Shown here: one piece after another, positions 8,843 through 16,808 of the stretch | Position numbering within the stretch: position 1 is the first letter of the stretch | Layout: each line of letters begins with the position of its first letter | Assembly: GCA_020348925.1 (NCBI GenBank) | Contig: CP070758.1 | Span: 4,038,558-4,096,582 of the forward strand | Direction: 5' to 3' | Source: Gemmatimonadota bacterium | Lineage (GTDB): Bacteria; JBHIER01; G020348925 | DNA length: 58,025 nucleotides | Made by a program: the position numbers and the translations under genes | The notes under the pieces: generated by a model | Seen by the model: only the letters and a program-made list of their open reading frames with translations | Told to the model about the DNA's origin: nothing | Database searches by the model: none

Positions 8843-9479
8843 TCTCCCACCCCTGCTCGCCGATAAGAGGCACAAAGGTGCATCCACAGACCTCTTTGCG
8901 TTCGATCTTCTTCCCCTTTTTCTTGACGACAAGTAAGGTTTGCACATACGTATTTCCTATGGGAAGCACAATACGACCGCCATCGACCAACTGCTCGACC
9001 AAAGCGCTGGGTACATCCGGAGCGCCGGCCGTAACAACAATCCGATCGAAAGGGGCGAACTCCTTCCAGCCTAAGGTTCCGTCACCGGTTTTGATGATAA
9101 CGTTACCGTATCCCAGTCCATCGAGCACCTTGCGGGCCCGGGACGAGAGCTCGGGCACACGCTCAACAGAAAAGACTCGCCTCACCAGTTCCGCCAATAT
9201 TGCAGCCTGATATCCTGAACCTGTCCCTATTTCAAGAACCTTATTGGTTTTCTCCAATTGTAGTTGCTGTGTCATCAGGGCCACCATGTAGGGCTGGGAT
9301 ATGGTCTGGCTCTGACCGATGGGGAGCGGGTGATCTCCGTAGGCACGACCCCACAGCTCTTTCGGAACAAATTCATGGCGTGGCACGGTGCGCATGGCCT
9401 CCAAAACCTTTTCATTCGTAATCTTTCTCGCAACCAATTGGTTCTGGACCATGCGCTCACGGGCAATGGCATAATCCAA
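8835..9479 (-). CDS. pcm: Protein-L-isoaspartate O-methyltransferase
   Basis: This enzyme uses S-adenosylmethionine to methylate isoaspartyl residues in aged proteins, starting their repair. The 214-residue sequence has 'VPRHEFVP', the substrate loop 'IGQSQTISQPYMVALMTQQL', SAM motif I 'VLEIGTGSGYQAAILA', 'RIVVTAGAPDVP' and 'GGRIVLPIG'. The start is a TTG at 9479 (Leu-Asp-Tyr-Ala would be read fMet-Asp-Tyr-Ala). It is supported by AGGAGG seven bases upstream and by the lack of an in-frame ATG nearby. It lies downstream of surE on the same strand, the widespread surE-pcm pairing for stationary-phase survival, and is coupled to the membrane protein that follows. Confidence 0.95.
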   Translation of the reverse strand: MDYAIARERMVQNQLVARKITNEKVLEAMRTVPRHEFVPKELWGRAYGDHPLPIGQSQTISQPYMVALMTQQLQLEKTNKVLEIGTGSGYQAAILAELVRRVFSVERVPELSSRARKVLDGLGYGNVIIKTGDGTLGWKEFAPFDRIVVTAGAPDVPSALVEQLVDGGRIVLPIGNTYVQTLLVVKKKGKKIERKEVCGCTFVPLIGEQGWENG

Positions 9480-9561
9480 GAAGGTCCTCCTGTAAGTCTC
9501 TCTGTGAAATTTTCAAAATCAATCTCCTCACATTTCCGTCACGCGAGATGACAGCATTTCG

Positions 9562-10320
9562 TCAGAATTCCCACTTTCTCAAATGTTCCATGGCTTCGTA
9601 ATTGGTCAGATCAAGACGGAGAGGCGTGATTGAGATCATATTTCGGTCAATGACGCTCACATCGGAATCCTCACTCCCCTCCCAATCGGGGGCGTTCCCA
9701 CCAATGCGAAAATACGATTGCCCATCAGATCCCCTCTCGCGTTCGATGACATCCCGGTAGATGCGTTTTCCGAGACGAGTAATCCGCACCCCATCAATTT
9801 CGTCCCAGGAACAGTTGGGAACATTGACATTCAAGAGTGTCTCCTCCGGCATCCCCTCTTTCAGGATTCTTGAAACCAGTTGCCCTGAAAATCGAGCAGC
9901 GTCATCGAAAATATTGTGTCGATCGAAGGTCGGATTTCCTTTTTTGGGTACGGAGATAGCCACAGAGGGAATGCCCAGTAAGGTTCCCTCGATGGCAGCC
10001 GCAACAGTTCCTGAGTATGTCACATCATCGGCAAGGTTGGCTCCATGATTAATGCCCGATACAACGAGATCCGGTTTCCGAGGCAAGAGACTGTATACGG
10101 CAAACATGACGCAATCCGTGGGTGTCCCCTCGACGCTGAATACGTTACCGCCCAGATCACGATATCTGAGGGAACGATTGAGGGTCATGGAATGGCTCGT
10201 GGCACTCTGTTCCTGTGCCGGAGCGACAACAACCGTCTCCCATTTTTTCGAAAGGCCGGAATGCAGTGTCCGAAGACCTTTCGCCTCAATTCCATCATCA
10301 TTTGTTATGAGAATCAGCAT
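9562..10320 (-). CDS. surE: 5'/3'-nucleotidase SurE
   Basis: SurE is a metal-dependent phosphatase that removes phosphate from nucleoside monophosphates. The 252-residue protein begins 'MLILITNDDGIEAKGL', giving the metal-binding Asp pair. It also has 'VVVAPAQEQSATSHSMT', 'VEGTPTDCVMFA' and 'DLVVSGINHGANLADDVTYS', all standard SurE signatures. Length is normal. The ATG start has no strong Shine-Dalgarno. The gene lies between the tRNA-Pro(GGG) terminator and pcm. Confidence 0.96.
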   Translation of the reverse strand: MLILITNDDGIEAKGLRTLHSGLSKKWETVVVAPAQEQSATSHSMTLNRSLRYRDLGGNVFSVEGTPTDCVMFAVYSLLPRKPDLVVSGINHGANLADDVTYSGTVAAAIEGTLLGIPSVAISVPKKGNPTFDRHNIFDDAARFSGQLVSRILKEGMPEETLLNVNVPNCSWDEIDGVRITRLGKRIYRDVIERERGSDGQSYFRIGGNAPDWEGSEDSDVSVIDRNMISITPLRLDLTNYEAMEHLRKWEF

Positions 10321-10410
10321 GGCAGCATTTCATGAGGTGTTCAACGACCGCAGTCAACTCCGATGATGTTCCCCAAAGACATTTGAAAAGATTTCGGTGA
10401 GTGATAACTG

Positions 10411-10437
10411 AAAAAGGAGCAGATAAAAATCTGCTCC
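10411..10437 (-). terminator. Rho-independent terminator of tRNA-Pro(GGG)
   Basis: On the minus strand a perfect 8-bp stem (GGAGCAGA with TCTGCTCC, 6-nt loop) is followed by TTTTT. It separates the tRNA from surE. Confidence 0.8.
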
Positions 10438-10505
10438 CAAGAGCAATATCATCGAAAGAAGGCACGATGCGATCCCAACCTGTATCGGGTACGATCACCG
10501 CTTCC

Positions 10506-10582
10506 TGGTCGGGGCGACTGGATTTGAACCAGCGACCACCAGCCCCCCATGCTGGTGCGCTACCGGACTGCGCTACGCCCCG
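10506..10582 (-). tRNA. tRNA-Pro (anticodon GGG)
   Basis: Minus-strand cloverleaf with acceptor CGGGGCG/CGCCCCG, anticodon stem CCAGC/GCTGG around the loop ATGGGGG (anticodon GGG), and T arm GGTTCAAAT. Discriminator A and CCA are encoded (plus-strand TGGT, 10506-10509). The acceptor stem is identical to that of the other tRNA-Pro 2.3 kb away. Confidence 0.95.
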
Positions 10583-10591
10583 AACAGGCTC

Positions 10592-10620
10592 AATATACCA
10601 AAAAACGGGAGAGCGTGCAA
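10592..10620 (-). promoter_or_regulatory. Sigma70-type promoter of tRNA-Pro(GGG)
   Basis: Minus-strand -35 TTGCAC (10615-10620) and -10 TATATT (10592-10597) with a 17-nt spacer, placed just upstream of the tRNA. Confidence 0.7.
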
Positions 10621-10634
10621 GGGGAAAATAGCCT

Positions 10635-11015
10635 CTATCGCTCAGGAACGGCAGGTTGCCTCCGGTTCACCACCACCAGCAGCTCCTTCAATTCCTGACG
10701 GATGTGAAATAAGAGATCTCTGATCTGGAGTTCCTCGAATGATAGTTCCAGTTGATCTGCAAGTTCCTCGTGAGGTTTTTTCAATTTCTCTCGGGCACCC
10801 TCGATAGTATACTTTTCGGTATACAGAAGGCGCTTGATCAGGAAAATGAGTTTAATATCTTTAATCCGATAGGTCCTGTTCCCGGCTCGGTTTTTCCTCG
10901 GACGTAAAGATGGAAATTCCGTCTCCCAATAACGGAGTACGTGTTGTTTCAGACCAGTGAGCCTGCTCACTTCACTGATGGAGTAATACAATTTTGTCGT
11001 CGAAGGATCTGTCAA
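10635..11015 (-). CDS. MerR-family transcriptional regulator
   Basis: This 126-residue protein has an N-terminal winged helix of MerR type: 'YYSISEVSRLTGLKQHVLRY' continuing 'WETEFPSLRP', then 'AGNRTYRIKDIKLIFLIKRL'. A predicted coiled-coil helix follows (residues about 75-118). There is no obvious metal-binding Cys set or ligand domain. The likely start is a TTG at 11015 with AAAGGAG nine bases upstream, in the 16-nt gap after the gpsA stop, so it is probably the second gene of a gpsA operon. Its targets are unknown. MerR genes are often found beside surE-pcm in other bacteria, as here. Confidence 0.88.
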   Translation of the reverse strand: MTDPSTTKLYYSISEVSRLTGLKQHVLRYWETEFPSLRPRKNRAGNRTYRIKDIKLIFLIKRLLYTEKYTIEGAREKLKKPHEELADQLELSFEELQIRDLLFHIRQELKELLVVVNRRQPAVPER

Positions 11016-11031
11016 AGACGATTCTCCTTTA

Positions 11032-12075
11032 TTACCACATTTCAGCTTTTGCCGCCCGCATCATTAAATCATTTACGGCACGGGCGGGCTCTTTGTCCTC
11101 AAAAAGTACGGCATGGACTTCATTCGTAATAGGCATCTCCACTCGATACTGCTGGGCCAACTGGTACGCGGCTTTCGTGGTCAAGACTCCTTCAGCAACC
11201 ATCACCATGTTCTCAAGAACCTGCGATAACGTTTTCCCCTTACCTATCTCCTCGCCCACATAGCGATTGCGGCTGTAACGGCTCAAACACGTTGTTATCA
11301 GATCCCCAGTCCCGGAAAGTCCGGCAAATGTGGACGGCTCGGCACCCAGGGCAACTCCCAAACGAGTGATCTCGGCCAAACCGCGTGTTAAAAGAGCCCC
11401 CTTCGTATTGTCACCAAACCCCAAACCATCCGATATCCCGGCAGCAATGGCAATAATATTTTTGAGAGCCCCACCCAACTCAACACCTATTAAATCATGA
11501 TTCGTATAGACTCGAAAGTGGGGGGACATAAAAACCTTTTGGACCGTTTCAGCCACATCTTGTCTGAGAGAGGCCGCCACAACAGAGGTCGGAATCTGTC
11601 GACTCACCTCCTCTGCATGGCTCGGACCGGAAAGAACGGCAATACGGCTCTGAAGGCCATCGGGAAGCTCCTCTTCAAGAATTTCGGACATCCTTTTGAA
11701 TGTTCCGTTCTCGATCCCCTTCACAGCGCTGATGACATAAAGTTCACGAGTCATGAGTAGAGCGACCTTTTGCGCAACCTCCCTGAGAACATGGGATGGC
11801 ACGACGAAGACCAGCATCATCGACTGGTCCACCAACAGCTCCTCCAGTTGCGAAGAGACTTCAATAGATTCGGCCAACAGAATTTCAGGCAAAAGTTCCA
11901 GACTCCGGCGCTCCTGTTGTAACTTCTCTGCCACGTCTTCACGATACTCCCAAAGGGACACACCATAGCCACAACGATGCATATGACAGGCCAACGTTAT
12001 CCCCCAACTTCCCGCGCCAAGAATAACTATTCTCTGGAAATCGTTCCCCTCTGACACTATTCTACAACTCCCCAA
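11032..12075 (-). CDS. gpsA: NAD(P)H-dependent glycerol-3-phosphate dehydrogenase
   Basis: The enzyme reduces dihydroxyacetone phosphate to sn-glycerol 3-phosphate, the precursor of phospholipid backbones. Seen here are the Rossmann motif 'IVILGAGSWGITLA', 'SAVKGIENGT', 'AVLSGPSHAEEV', the catalytic-Lys segment 'VELGGALKNIIAIAAGISDG' and 'AGLSGTGDLITTC'. The start is uncertain. A TTG at 12075 sits 7 nt after AAGGAGG, but that Shine-Dalgarno is inside the 3' arm of the hairpin 12080-12106. A GTG at 12057 is preceded by GGGGAG at 10 nt and gives a more typical N terminus. MerR follows 16 nt downstream. Confidence 0.93.
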   Translation of the reverse strand: MGSCRIVSEGNDFQRIVILGAGSWGITLACHMHRCGYGVSLWEYREDVAEKLQQERRSLELLPEILLAESIEVSSQLEELLVDQSMMLVFVVPSHVLREVAQKVALLMTRELYVISAVKGIENGTFKRMSEILEEELPDGLQSRIAVLSGPSHAEEVSRQIPTSVVAASLRQDVAETVQKVFMSPHFRVYTNHDLIGVELGGALKNIIAIAAGISDGLGFGDNTKGALLTRGLAEITRLGVALGAEPSTFAGLSGTGDLITTCLSRYSRNRYVGEEIGKGKTLSQVLENMVMVAEGVLTTKAAYQLAQQYRVEMPITNEVHAVLFEDKEPARAVNDLMMRAAKAEMW

Positions 12076-12106
12076 TAAAAAACCTCCTTTTCTACAAAGG
12101 AGGTTT
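12076..12106 (-). terminator. Terminator hairpin of tRNA-Ala that also contains the gpsA Shine-Dalgarno
   Basis: A perfect 11-bp stem is formed by AAACCTCCTTT (12080-12090) and AAAGGAGGTTT (12096-12106) with a 5-nt loop. On the minus strand the 3' arm runs into TTTTTTA, an intrinsic terminator for the upstream tRNA-Ala. The same arm carries AAGGAGG at ideal distance from the TTG at 12075. Confidence 0.75.
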
Positions 12107-12159
12107 CATCTCTTACGGTCTTCCGGAACAAAATGGTTCCTTCCCTCAGTGCAAGCATT

Positions 12160-12236
12160 TGGTGGAGCTGACGGGGATCGAACCCGTGACCTCTTGTCTG
12201 CCAGACAAGCGCTCATCCCAGCTGAGCTACAGCCCC
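12160..12236 (-). tRNA. tRNA-Ala (anticodon GGC)
   Basis: Minus-strand cloverleaf: GGGGCTG ... CAGCTCC acceptor, D arm TAGCTCAGCTGGGA, anticodon stem CTTGT/ACAAG around CTGGCAG (anticodon GGC), T arm GGGTTCGATCC. Discriminator A and CCA are encoded at 12160-12163. Confidence 0.96.
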
Positions 12237-12288
12237 ACCTTCATTTTCAATTCAATGGGCTCATCGCTATACAACCCTTACATCTTAG

Positions 12289-12317
12289 AGTGTAATATGT
12301 TAAAACCTTTTTGTCAA
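12289..12317 (-). promoter_or_regulatory. Sigma70-type promoter of tRNA-Ala
   Basis: Minus-strand -35 TTGACA (12312-12317) matches consensus and -10 TACACT (12289-12294) lies after a 17-nt spacer, about 50 nt upstream of the tRNA. Confidence 0.7.
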
Positions 12318-12518
12318 GGGAAAAGTTAAGTTTTTCATGTTTTTTATTCAGCAGAATGACACATTTTGCGAGAGGCATAAACGGCTGAGGGATGACCGGT
12401 ATATCCCTATGCCTCAAAGATTTTGAGCTTGCAACCCCATAGAACTTCTCATATATTGAGGTGCGAAACAGAGAGGGAGGCTGGGAACACGTTGATGAAG
12501 CAGGAAAGGGAAACTCCT

Positions 12519-13502
12519 GTGAAAAGTATGATCTGTATCCTTACGATTACTCTCTTGGTTTTATGGGGATGTATACCTGATGCTGAACGTGACAATCCTT
12601 TTGATCCGAAATCTGACGGATATCGCGATGAGGGTGTGTTGACAGGAACGATTACAAGAAGAGCACAGCCTTCAGAAGGTATTGAAGGGGTGCTCGTGAC
12701 GCTCGATCCTCCTCAGGGGAGTGAGACAACCGATAGAGATGGTTTTTTCACTATGGACAACATACCCTCAGGAAACTATGTTGTGACTGCTTTTAAAACG
12801 GGTTATTCTCAGGACTCAGCCAGCGTTCAAATAATCGCCGGGCAACGAGATACCGTCCATCTTGCCCTCAATGGCGTGCCCCACTTTTCAAAAACCCGCG
12901 TTACGTCCGAGCACAACAAATCCTTTACTGGCGACGACGTCTATTTTTTTCACTTCGATGCCCAAGTGGAGGACGCTGATGGACTCTCCGACATCGATTC
13001 GGTTGCCGTCACCGTTGACGATCTCGAATTTTACAAACATCTCATTCGTGAGTCAAATACCAATCGGTTTTCGGTCACAATTTTTCCGGAGGAGATATCT
13101 GAGACATCTCTTGAAGCATTGGTGGGAAAAGAAACCATTTTTATCGTTACCGATAGAAACAGTTTCAAGACCGAATCCGATCCCCAGTATCTTGTCCGGA
13201 TCATCCATCAATCACCCTCAACGGTCTCCCCTGCTGACAGAGATCAGGTTGATCCCCAACCCCTTCTTGTCTGGAATCAATTCTCCGCCCCTTTTGCATA
13301 CACGTACTCGGTTGAGATCAGCGCCTTCCCTTCCGTGTGGTCCTGGTCTCGGGAAGGCATCTTGCCCTCGGACACAAGCATAACTGTGAACGACACCCTG
13401 GACAGTCGGTGGTCATACTTCTGGCTCGTGTCGATCGTTGATGAATACGGCAATTTCAGCCAGTCTCCACGTGTCGAGTTTTTTGTCACTGGGAGACGCT
13501 AA
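12519..13502 (+). CDS. Lipoprotein with carboxypeptidase-regulatory-like domain
   Basis: The product has about 327 residues and a short lipoprotein signal ('MKSMICILTITLLVLWGC', cleavage before Cys). It continues 'NPFDPKSDGY', a phrase common in FCB lipoproteins. Residues about 35-105 look like a carboxypeptidase-regulatory/CNA-B-like beta sandwich ('GTITRRAQPSEGIEGVLVTL', 'TDRDGFFTMDNIPSGNYVVT'). The rest is two Ig- or fibronectin-like segments. I prefer the GTG at 12519, which has GGAAAGGG eight bases upstream and puts the signal peptide at the N terminus; an ATG at 12495 would add eight residues. The stop TAA abuts the next gene's ATG, so it is the first gene of a signalling operon. Envelope sensing is a guess from context. 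Confidence 0.75.
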   Translation: MKSMICILTITLLVLWGCIPDAERDNPFDPKSDGYRDEGVLTGTITRRAQPSEGIEGVLVTLDPPQGSETTDRDGFFTMDNIPSGNYVVTAFKTGYSQDSASVQIIAGQRDTVHLALNGVPHFSKTRVTSEHNKSFTGDDVYFFHFDAQVEDADGLSDIDSVAVTVDDLEFYKHLIRESNTNRFSVTIFPEEISETSLEALVGKETIFIVTDRNSFKTESDPQYLVRIIHQSPSTVSPADRDQVDPQPLLVWNQFSAPFAYTYSVEISAFPSVWSWSREGILPSDTSITVNDTLDSRWSYFWLVSIVDEYGNFSQSPRVEFFVTGRR

Positions 13503-14978
13503 ATGGAGTATCCCCTACCCATGGAGAAAAACCACCTCGACGCACTATTAGCCATCAGCCAAGAGATCAACTCGATCCAAAAAATTGATCCCTTATTGAC
13601 CACCGTCATGGACAGGGCGATGCAGGCCTTACAGGCTGAACGAGGATTTCTTATTTTGCGTGACAGTGATTCGGGTGACATGGCTGTAAAAATTGCTCGG
13701 AACATTTCAGATGAATCGATCAAAGACACAACTGAGATTTCAACCAGTGTTGTCCAATCCATTCTCAAGAACGGACAACCTGTTCTCACCCACGATGCCC
13801 AGGAGGATCCGAGATTTAAAGGCTCTGAAAGCGTCGTCTTTCATGGAATTCTGTCAGTGGCGTGCGTCCCCCTGCGCATCAAAGAACAACTCATAGGGTG
13901 TATCTATGTCGACAGCCGAAGTCAACGCCGTATGTTCACGCAGGAAAGTCTCGCGTTTCTCACCGCCTTTGCCAACCAGGCAGCCATTGCAATAGAGAAT
14001 GCTCAATTGTATGAGAAACTGCGAGCTGAAAACATCAGACTCAAAAAAGAGGTTCGGGAAAAATTTCGATTTGAGGGCATTATCGGCCAAAGCAGCAAGA
14101 TGCGCCAAATCTTGGACATCGTCGAAAGAATTTCAGACTCCGATGTCTCCGTGCTGATTCAGGGTGAAAGCGGTACGGGCAAGGAACTCATAGCCCGGGC
14201 TATACATTATAACGGCAGTCGAAAAGAAGGTCCCTTCGTTGCCCAATATTGTGGCGCCCTCACTGAGACGCTTCTTGAAAGCGAACTCTTCGGGCATAAG
14301 AAGGGTTCCTTCACAGGAGCGGCAGAGGACAAAAAAGGGCTTTTCGAGGCGGCCGACAATGGAACATTTTTCCTCGATGAAATCGGTGATATCAGCCCGA
14401 ACATTCAGACGAAACTGCTCCGCGTACTCCAAGAGGGCGAAATCAAGCGCGTCGGAGAAACACAAACCCGTCGTGTTGATGTGCGCATCATCTCCGCCTC
14501 CAACAAAGATCTTGCACATGAGGTGAAAAAAGGGCTTTTTCGTGAGGATCTCTATTATCGTTTGAACGTGATATCCATCCACATGCCCCCCTTGCGCGAA
14601 CGCAAAGAGGACATCCCACTTTTAACCCAGCACTTTTTTGAAAAATATTGTCACACGAGCGGAAAACCCATCGAAAGGATTGCTTCGAAAACCATGGATA
14701 CACTTTTAACGTATCACTGGCCGGGGAATGTGAGAGAGCTCGAGAACACCATCGAGCGTGCCATTGTTCTGGCCAGAGGCAGCACTATTCGAAGCGAAGA
14801 TCTGCATATTCCTAAGTCCATCGACTATACGAATGAAGCGCAGACGCTCAGAGACGTGGAACGAAATTTCGTTTTAAAAGTGCTGGACGAATGTGACGGG
14901 AATAAAACGAAAGCCGCCAAAAGACTCGGTGTTTCACTTCGATGGCTCCATTACAGATTGCGAGAGTGGGAACAATGA
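13503..14978 (+). CDS. GAF-domain sigma54-dependent transcriptional activator
   Basis: This 491-residue protein is an enhancer-binding protein for RNA polymerase with sigma54. An N-terminal GAF sensor domain (about 15-165) precedes an AAA+ domain with Walker A 'GESGTGKE' (221-228), the sigma54-contact loop 'GSFTGA' (268-273; Ser replaces the common Ala), 'DNGTFFLDEIGDIS' (Walker B) and 'YYRLNV'. A Fis-type helix-turn-helix ends it ('GNKTKAAKRLGVSLRWLHYR'). It has no receiver domain, so control comes through GAF ligand binding or through the Ser/Thr kinase encoded next, whose start overlaps its stop by 4 nt. It begins immediately after the lipoprotein stop. Confidence 0.93.
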   Translation: MEYPLPMEKNHLDALLAISQEINSIQKIDPLLTTVMDRAMQALQAERGFLILRDSDSGDMAVKIARNISDESIKDTTEISTSVVQSILKNGQPVLTHDAQEDPRFKGSESVVFHGILSVACVPLRIKEQLIGCIYVDSRSQRRMFTQESLAFLTAFANQAAIAIENAQLYEKLRAENIRLKKEVREKFRFEGIIGQSSKMRQILDIVERISDSDVSVLIQGESGTGKELIARAIHYNGSRKEGPFVAQYCGALTETLLESELFGHKKGSFTGAAEDKKGLFEAADNGTFFLDEIGDISPNIQTKLLRVLQEGEIKRVGETQTRRVDVRIISASNKDLAHEVKKGLFREDLYYRLNVISIHMPPLRERKEDIPLLTQHFFEKYCHTSGKPIERIASKTMDTLLTYHWPGNVRELENTIERAIVLARGSTIRSEDLHIPKSIDYTNEAQTLRDVERNFVLKVLDECDGNKTKAAKRLGVSLRWLHYRLREWEQ

Positions 14979-16675
14979 TGGATCGCATCGACCAATTTGA
15001 ACTTATTGCGGAGCTCTCTCGAAGCAGCACAACCACCGTTTTCAAGGCGTATCAGAGCACTCTTGAACGGTTTGTCCTGTTAAAGCAGCTCCATCCGCAT
15101 CTGACACGGGAAGAAGATATCGTTCGACGATTCGAACGGGAAGCAAAAGCAGCGGCCCGCATCAAACACGAACATATCGTAGATGTGTACGACTATGGGA
15201 AGTGGCAAGATGTGTATTACATTGCCATGGAGTTCGTCGATGGTATCACCTTGAAAACCATCATAGATCGCGATGGACCTCTGCCACCTGAAATCGCCGC
15301 GACTATTTTACGAGGCACGCTGAAAGGCTTGGCTCATGCCCATTCGAAAGGGGTGTTCCACCGCGACATGAAACCGGCAAACATCCTTGTCTCAACACAG
15401 GGCGTGGTCAAGATAACCGATTTCGGTCTGGCCCTGATCACTGATTACCCTTCGATTACGGCCCAGGACGGAGTCGTCGGAACACCGGCCTATATGTCTC
15501 CCGAGCAAGCCAGCGGTGATGAGATAGACGGTCGGTCGGACATTTTTTCCTTGGGACTGACCTTCTTCGAAATGCTGGCAGGACGACGGGCATACGAGGG
15601 AGACTCCTTCTCCGCCTGCATCACACAACTGTTAACGGAAGACCCTCCAAAAATCAGAGACATCCGAAAAGACGTACCCCTCGACGTGGCAGACGTTTTG
15701 GAAAAAATGGTCACAAAATCGGTTTCGAAACGGTATCAAACGTGCGATGAAATATTGGAGGACATACATCGTTGTTCGAGTTTGCCAGAACAACTCGTCG
15801 GTAAGGAAGATCTGGCAGCCTATATCTCTTCTCCGCACAAAGGTCAGATCGTCGTAACGTCTCCCGCATCAAAACGGAGGCTGTCTAAAACGCGCCTTGC
15901 CGTAATCGGAATCGTTTGTATCTCCTTAGTCGCCCTTATCGCTGGCGGATTGATCCTGTTTCCAAAGGGCTCCGAAGACAGAACAGAAGAGCCTTTCACC
16001 TTTCACACCCCCGAAATTGAGGAACCGTCTCAAAACGAAGAACCGGACACAACGACTCCGACGCTCCCACAGGTTCAGACAATCACACAAGAAATGCCGC
16101 AAACCGGTCAAGAAAAGCCACCCGAGCAGTCTGCGACGGAAACCACTCCTGCTGGGATGGATACGGTGGAGATAGCCCCGAATGGGTTGAGAGAACATCA
16201 ATTCGAAGAGCCCCCCCTCCAAGAGCAACCGCTGGAAACCGGATATGGTACGTTGGAGATCAATTGCCTCCCGTGGGCCGACGTGTACATCGACGATCGC
16301 TATATCGACACGACACCACTTCAAAATGATATCTCTCTGGAAATCGGGTCCCATAAAGTTGCCTTGGTCAATCCCGATTTCCCTCCCTATTTTGAAAATG
16401 TCGAAATCGAATCCAACCAACGGACACGAATCGATGTCTCATTACTCACGAAGGTGGGCTTTCTCGATGTCAACGTCCATCCCTGGGCAACCGTAATCCT
16501 GGATGAAGATTCCATTGATACAACGCCCTTGGCAAAACCGATCATGTTGCGCGCCGGCACTCATACCCTTCGATTGGCAAATCCGCGCTTTGGAGTGTTC
16601 GAGGAGAAAATAGGGATCGTCGCAAGTGAAACCCTGAGGGTGAACCGGAATTTAACGGAACTTTTCATCGAATAG
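14975..16675 (+). CDS. Membrane Ser/Thr protein kinase with two PEGA domains
   Basis: This 566-residue protein has a Hanks-type kinase domain (about 8-270), one transmembrane helix (about 308-329), a Pro/Glu/Thr-rich linker and two C-terminal PEGA domains ('INCLPWADVYIDDRYIDTTP', 'VNVHPWATVILDEDSIDTTP') that would lie outside the cytoplasmic membrane. Catalytic residues are present: Lys37, Glu56, His129-Arg-Asp131, Asn136 and Asp149-Phe-Gly. The glycine-rich loop is not: the usual GxGxxGxV reads 'SRSSTTTV' (15-22). It may be a low-activity kinase, or use an atypical loop. The ATGATG start overlaps the activator's TGA. Phosphorylation of the sigma54 activator is a reasonable but untested guess. 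Confidence 0.9.
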   Translation: MMDRIDQFELIAELSRSSTTTVFKAYQSTLERFVLLKQLHPHLTREEDIVRRFEREAKAAARIKHEHIVDVYDYGKWQDVYYIAMEFVDGITLKTIIDRDGPLPPEIAATILRGTLKGLAHAHSKGVFHRDMKPANILVSTQGVVKITDFGLALITDYPSITAQDGVVGTPAYMSPEQASGDEIDGRSDIFSLGLTFFEMLAGRRAYEGDSFSACITQLLTEDPPKIRDIRKDVPLDVADVLEKMVTKSVSKRYQTCDEILEDIHRCSSLPEQLVGKEDLAAYISSPHKGQIVVTSPASKRRLSKTRLAVIGIVCISLVALIAGGLILFPKGSEDRTEEPFTFHTPEIEEPSQNEEPDTTTPTLPQVQTITQEMPQTGQEKPPEQSATETTPAGMDTVEIAPNGLREHQFEEPPLQEQPLETGYGTLEINCLPWADVYIDDRYIDTTPLQNDISLEIGSHKVALVNPDFPPYFENVEIESNQRTRIDVSLLTKVGFLDVNVHPWATVILDEDSIDTTPLAKPIMLRAGTHTLRLANPRFGVFEEKIGIVASETLRVNRNLTELFIE

Positions 16676-16808
16676 TCAAAATTAGATACAGTGAAATACC
16701 CTGCTGTCCATCATTTCTGAAGATTTTCAAAACCATCACGGAAATTCAATTTGTGAAGAGGTACGATTAAGTTTTCATAAAACTACAACACCAGTATCTA
16801 TCACTGCG

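Noticed and set aside
9200-9551. Plus-strand frames opposite pcm
   Set aside because: Shadow frames of a well-conserved minus-strand gene.
10401-10631. Plus-strand frame with 'SGRLDLNQRPPAPHAGALPD'
   Set aside because: Antisense translation of tRNA-Pro(GGG), not a gene.
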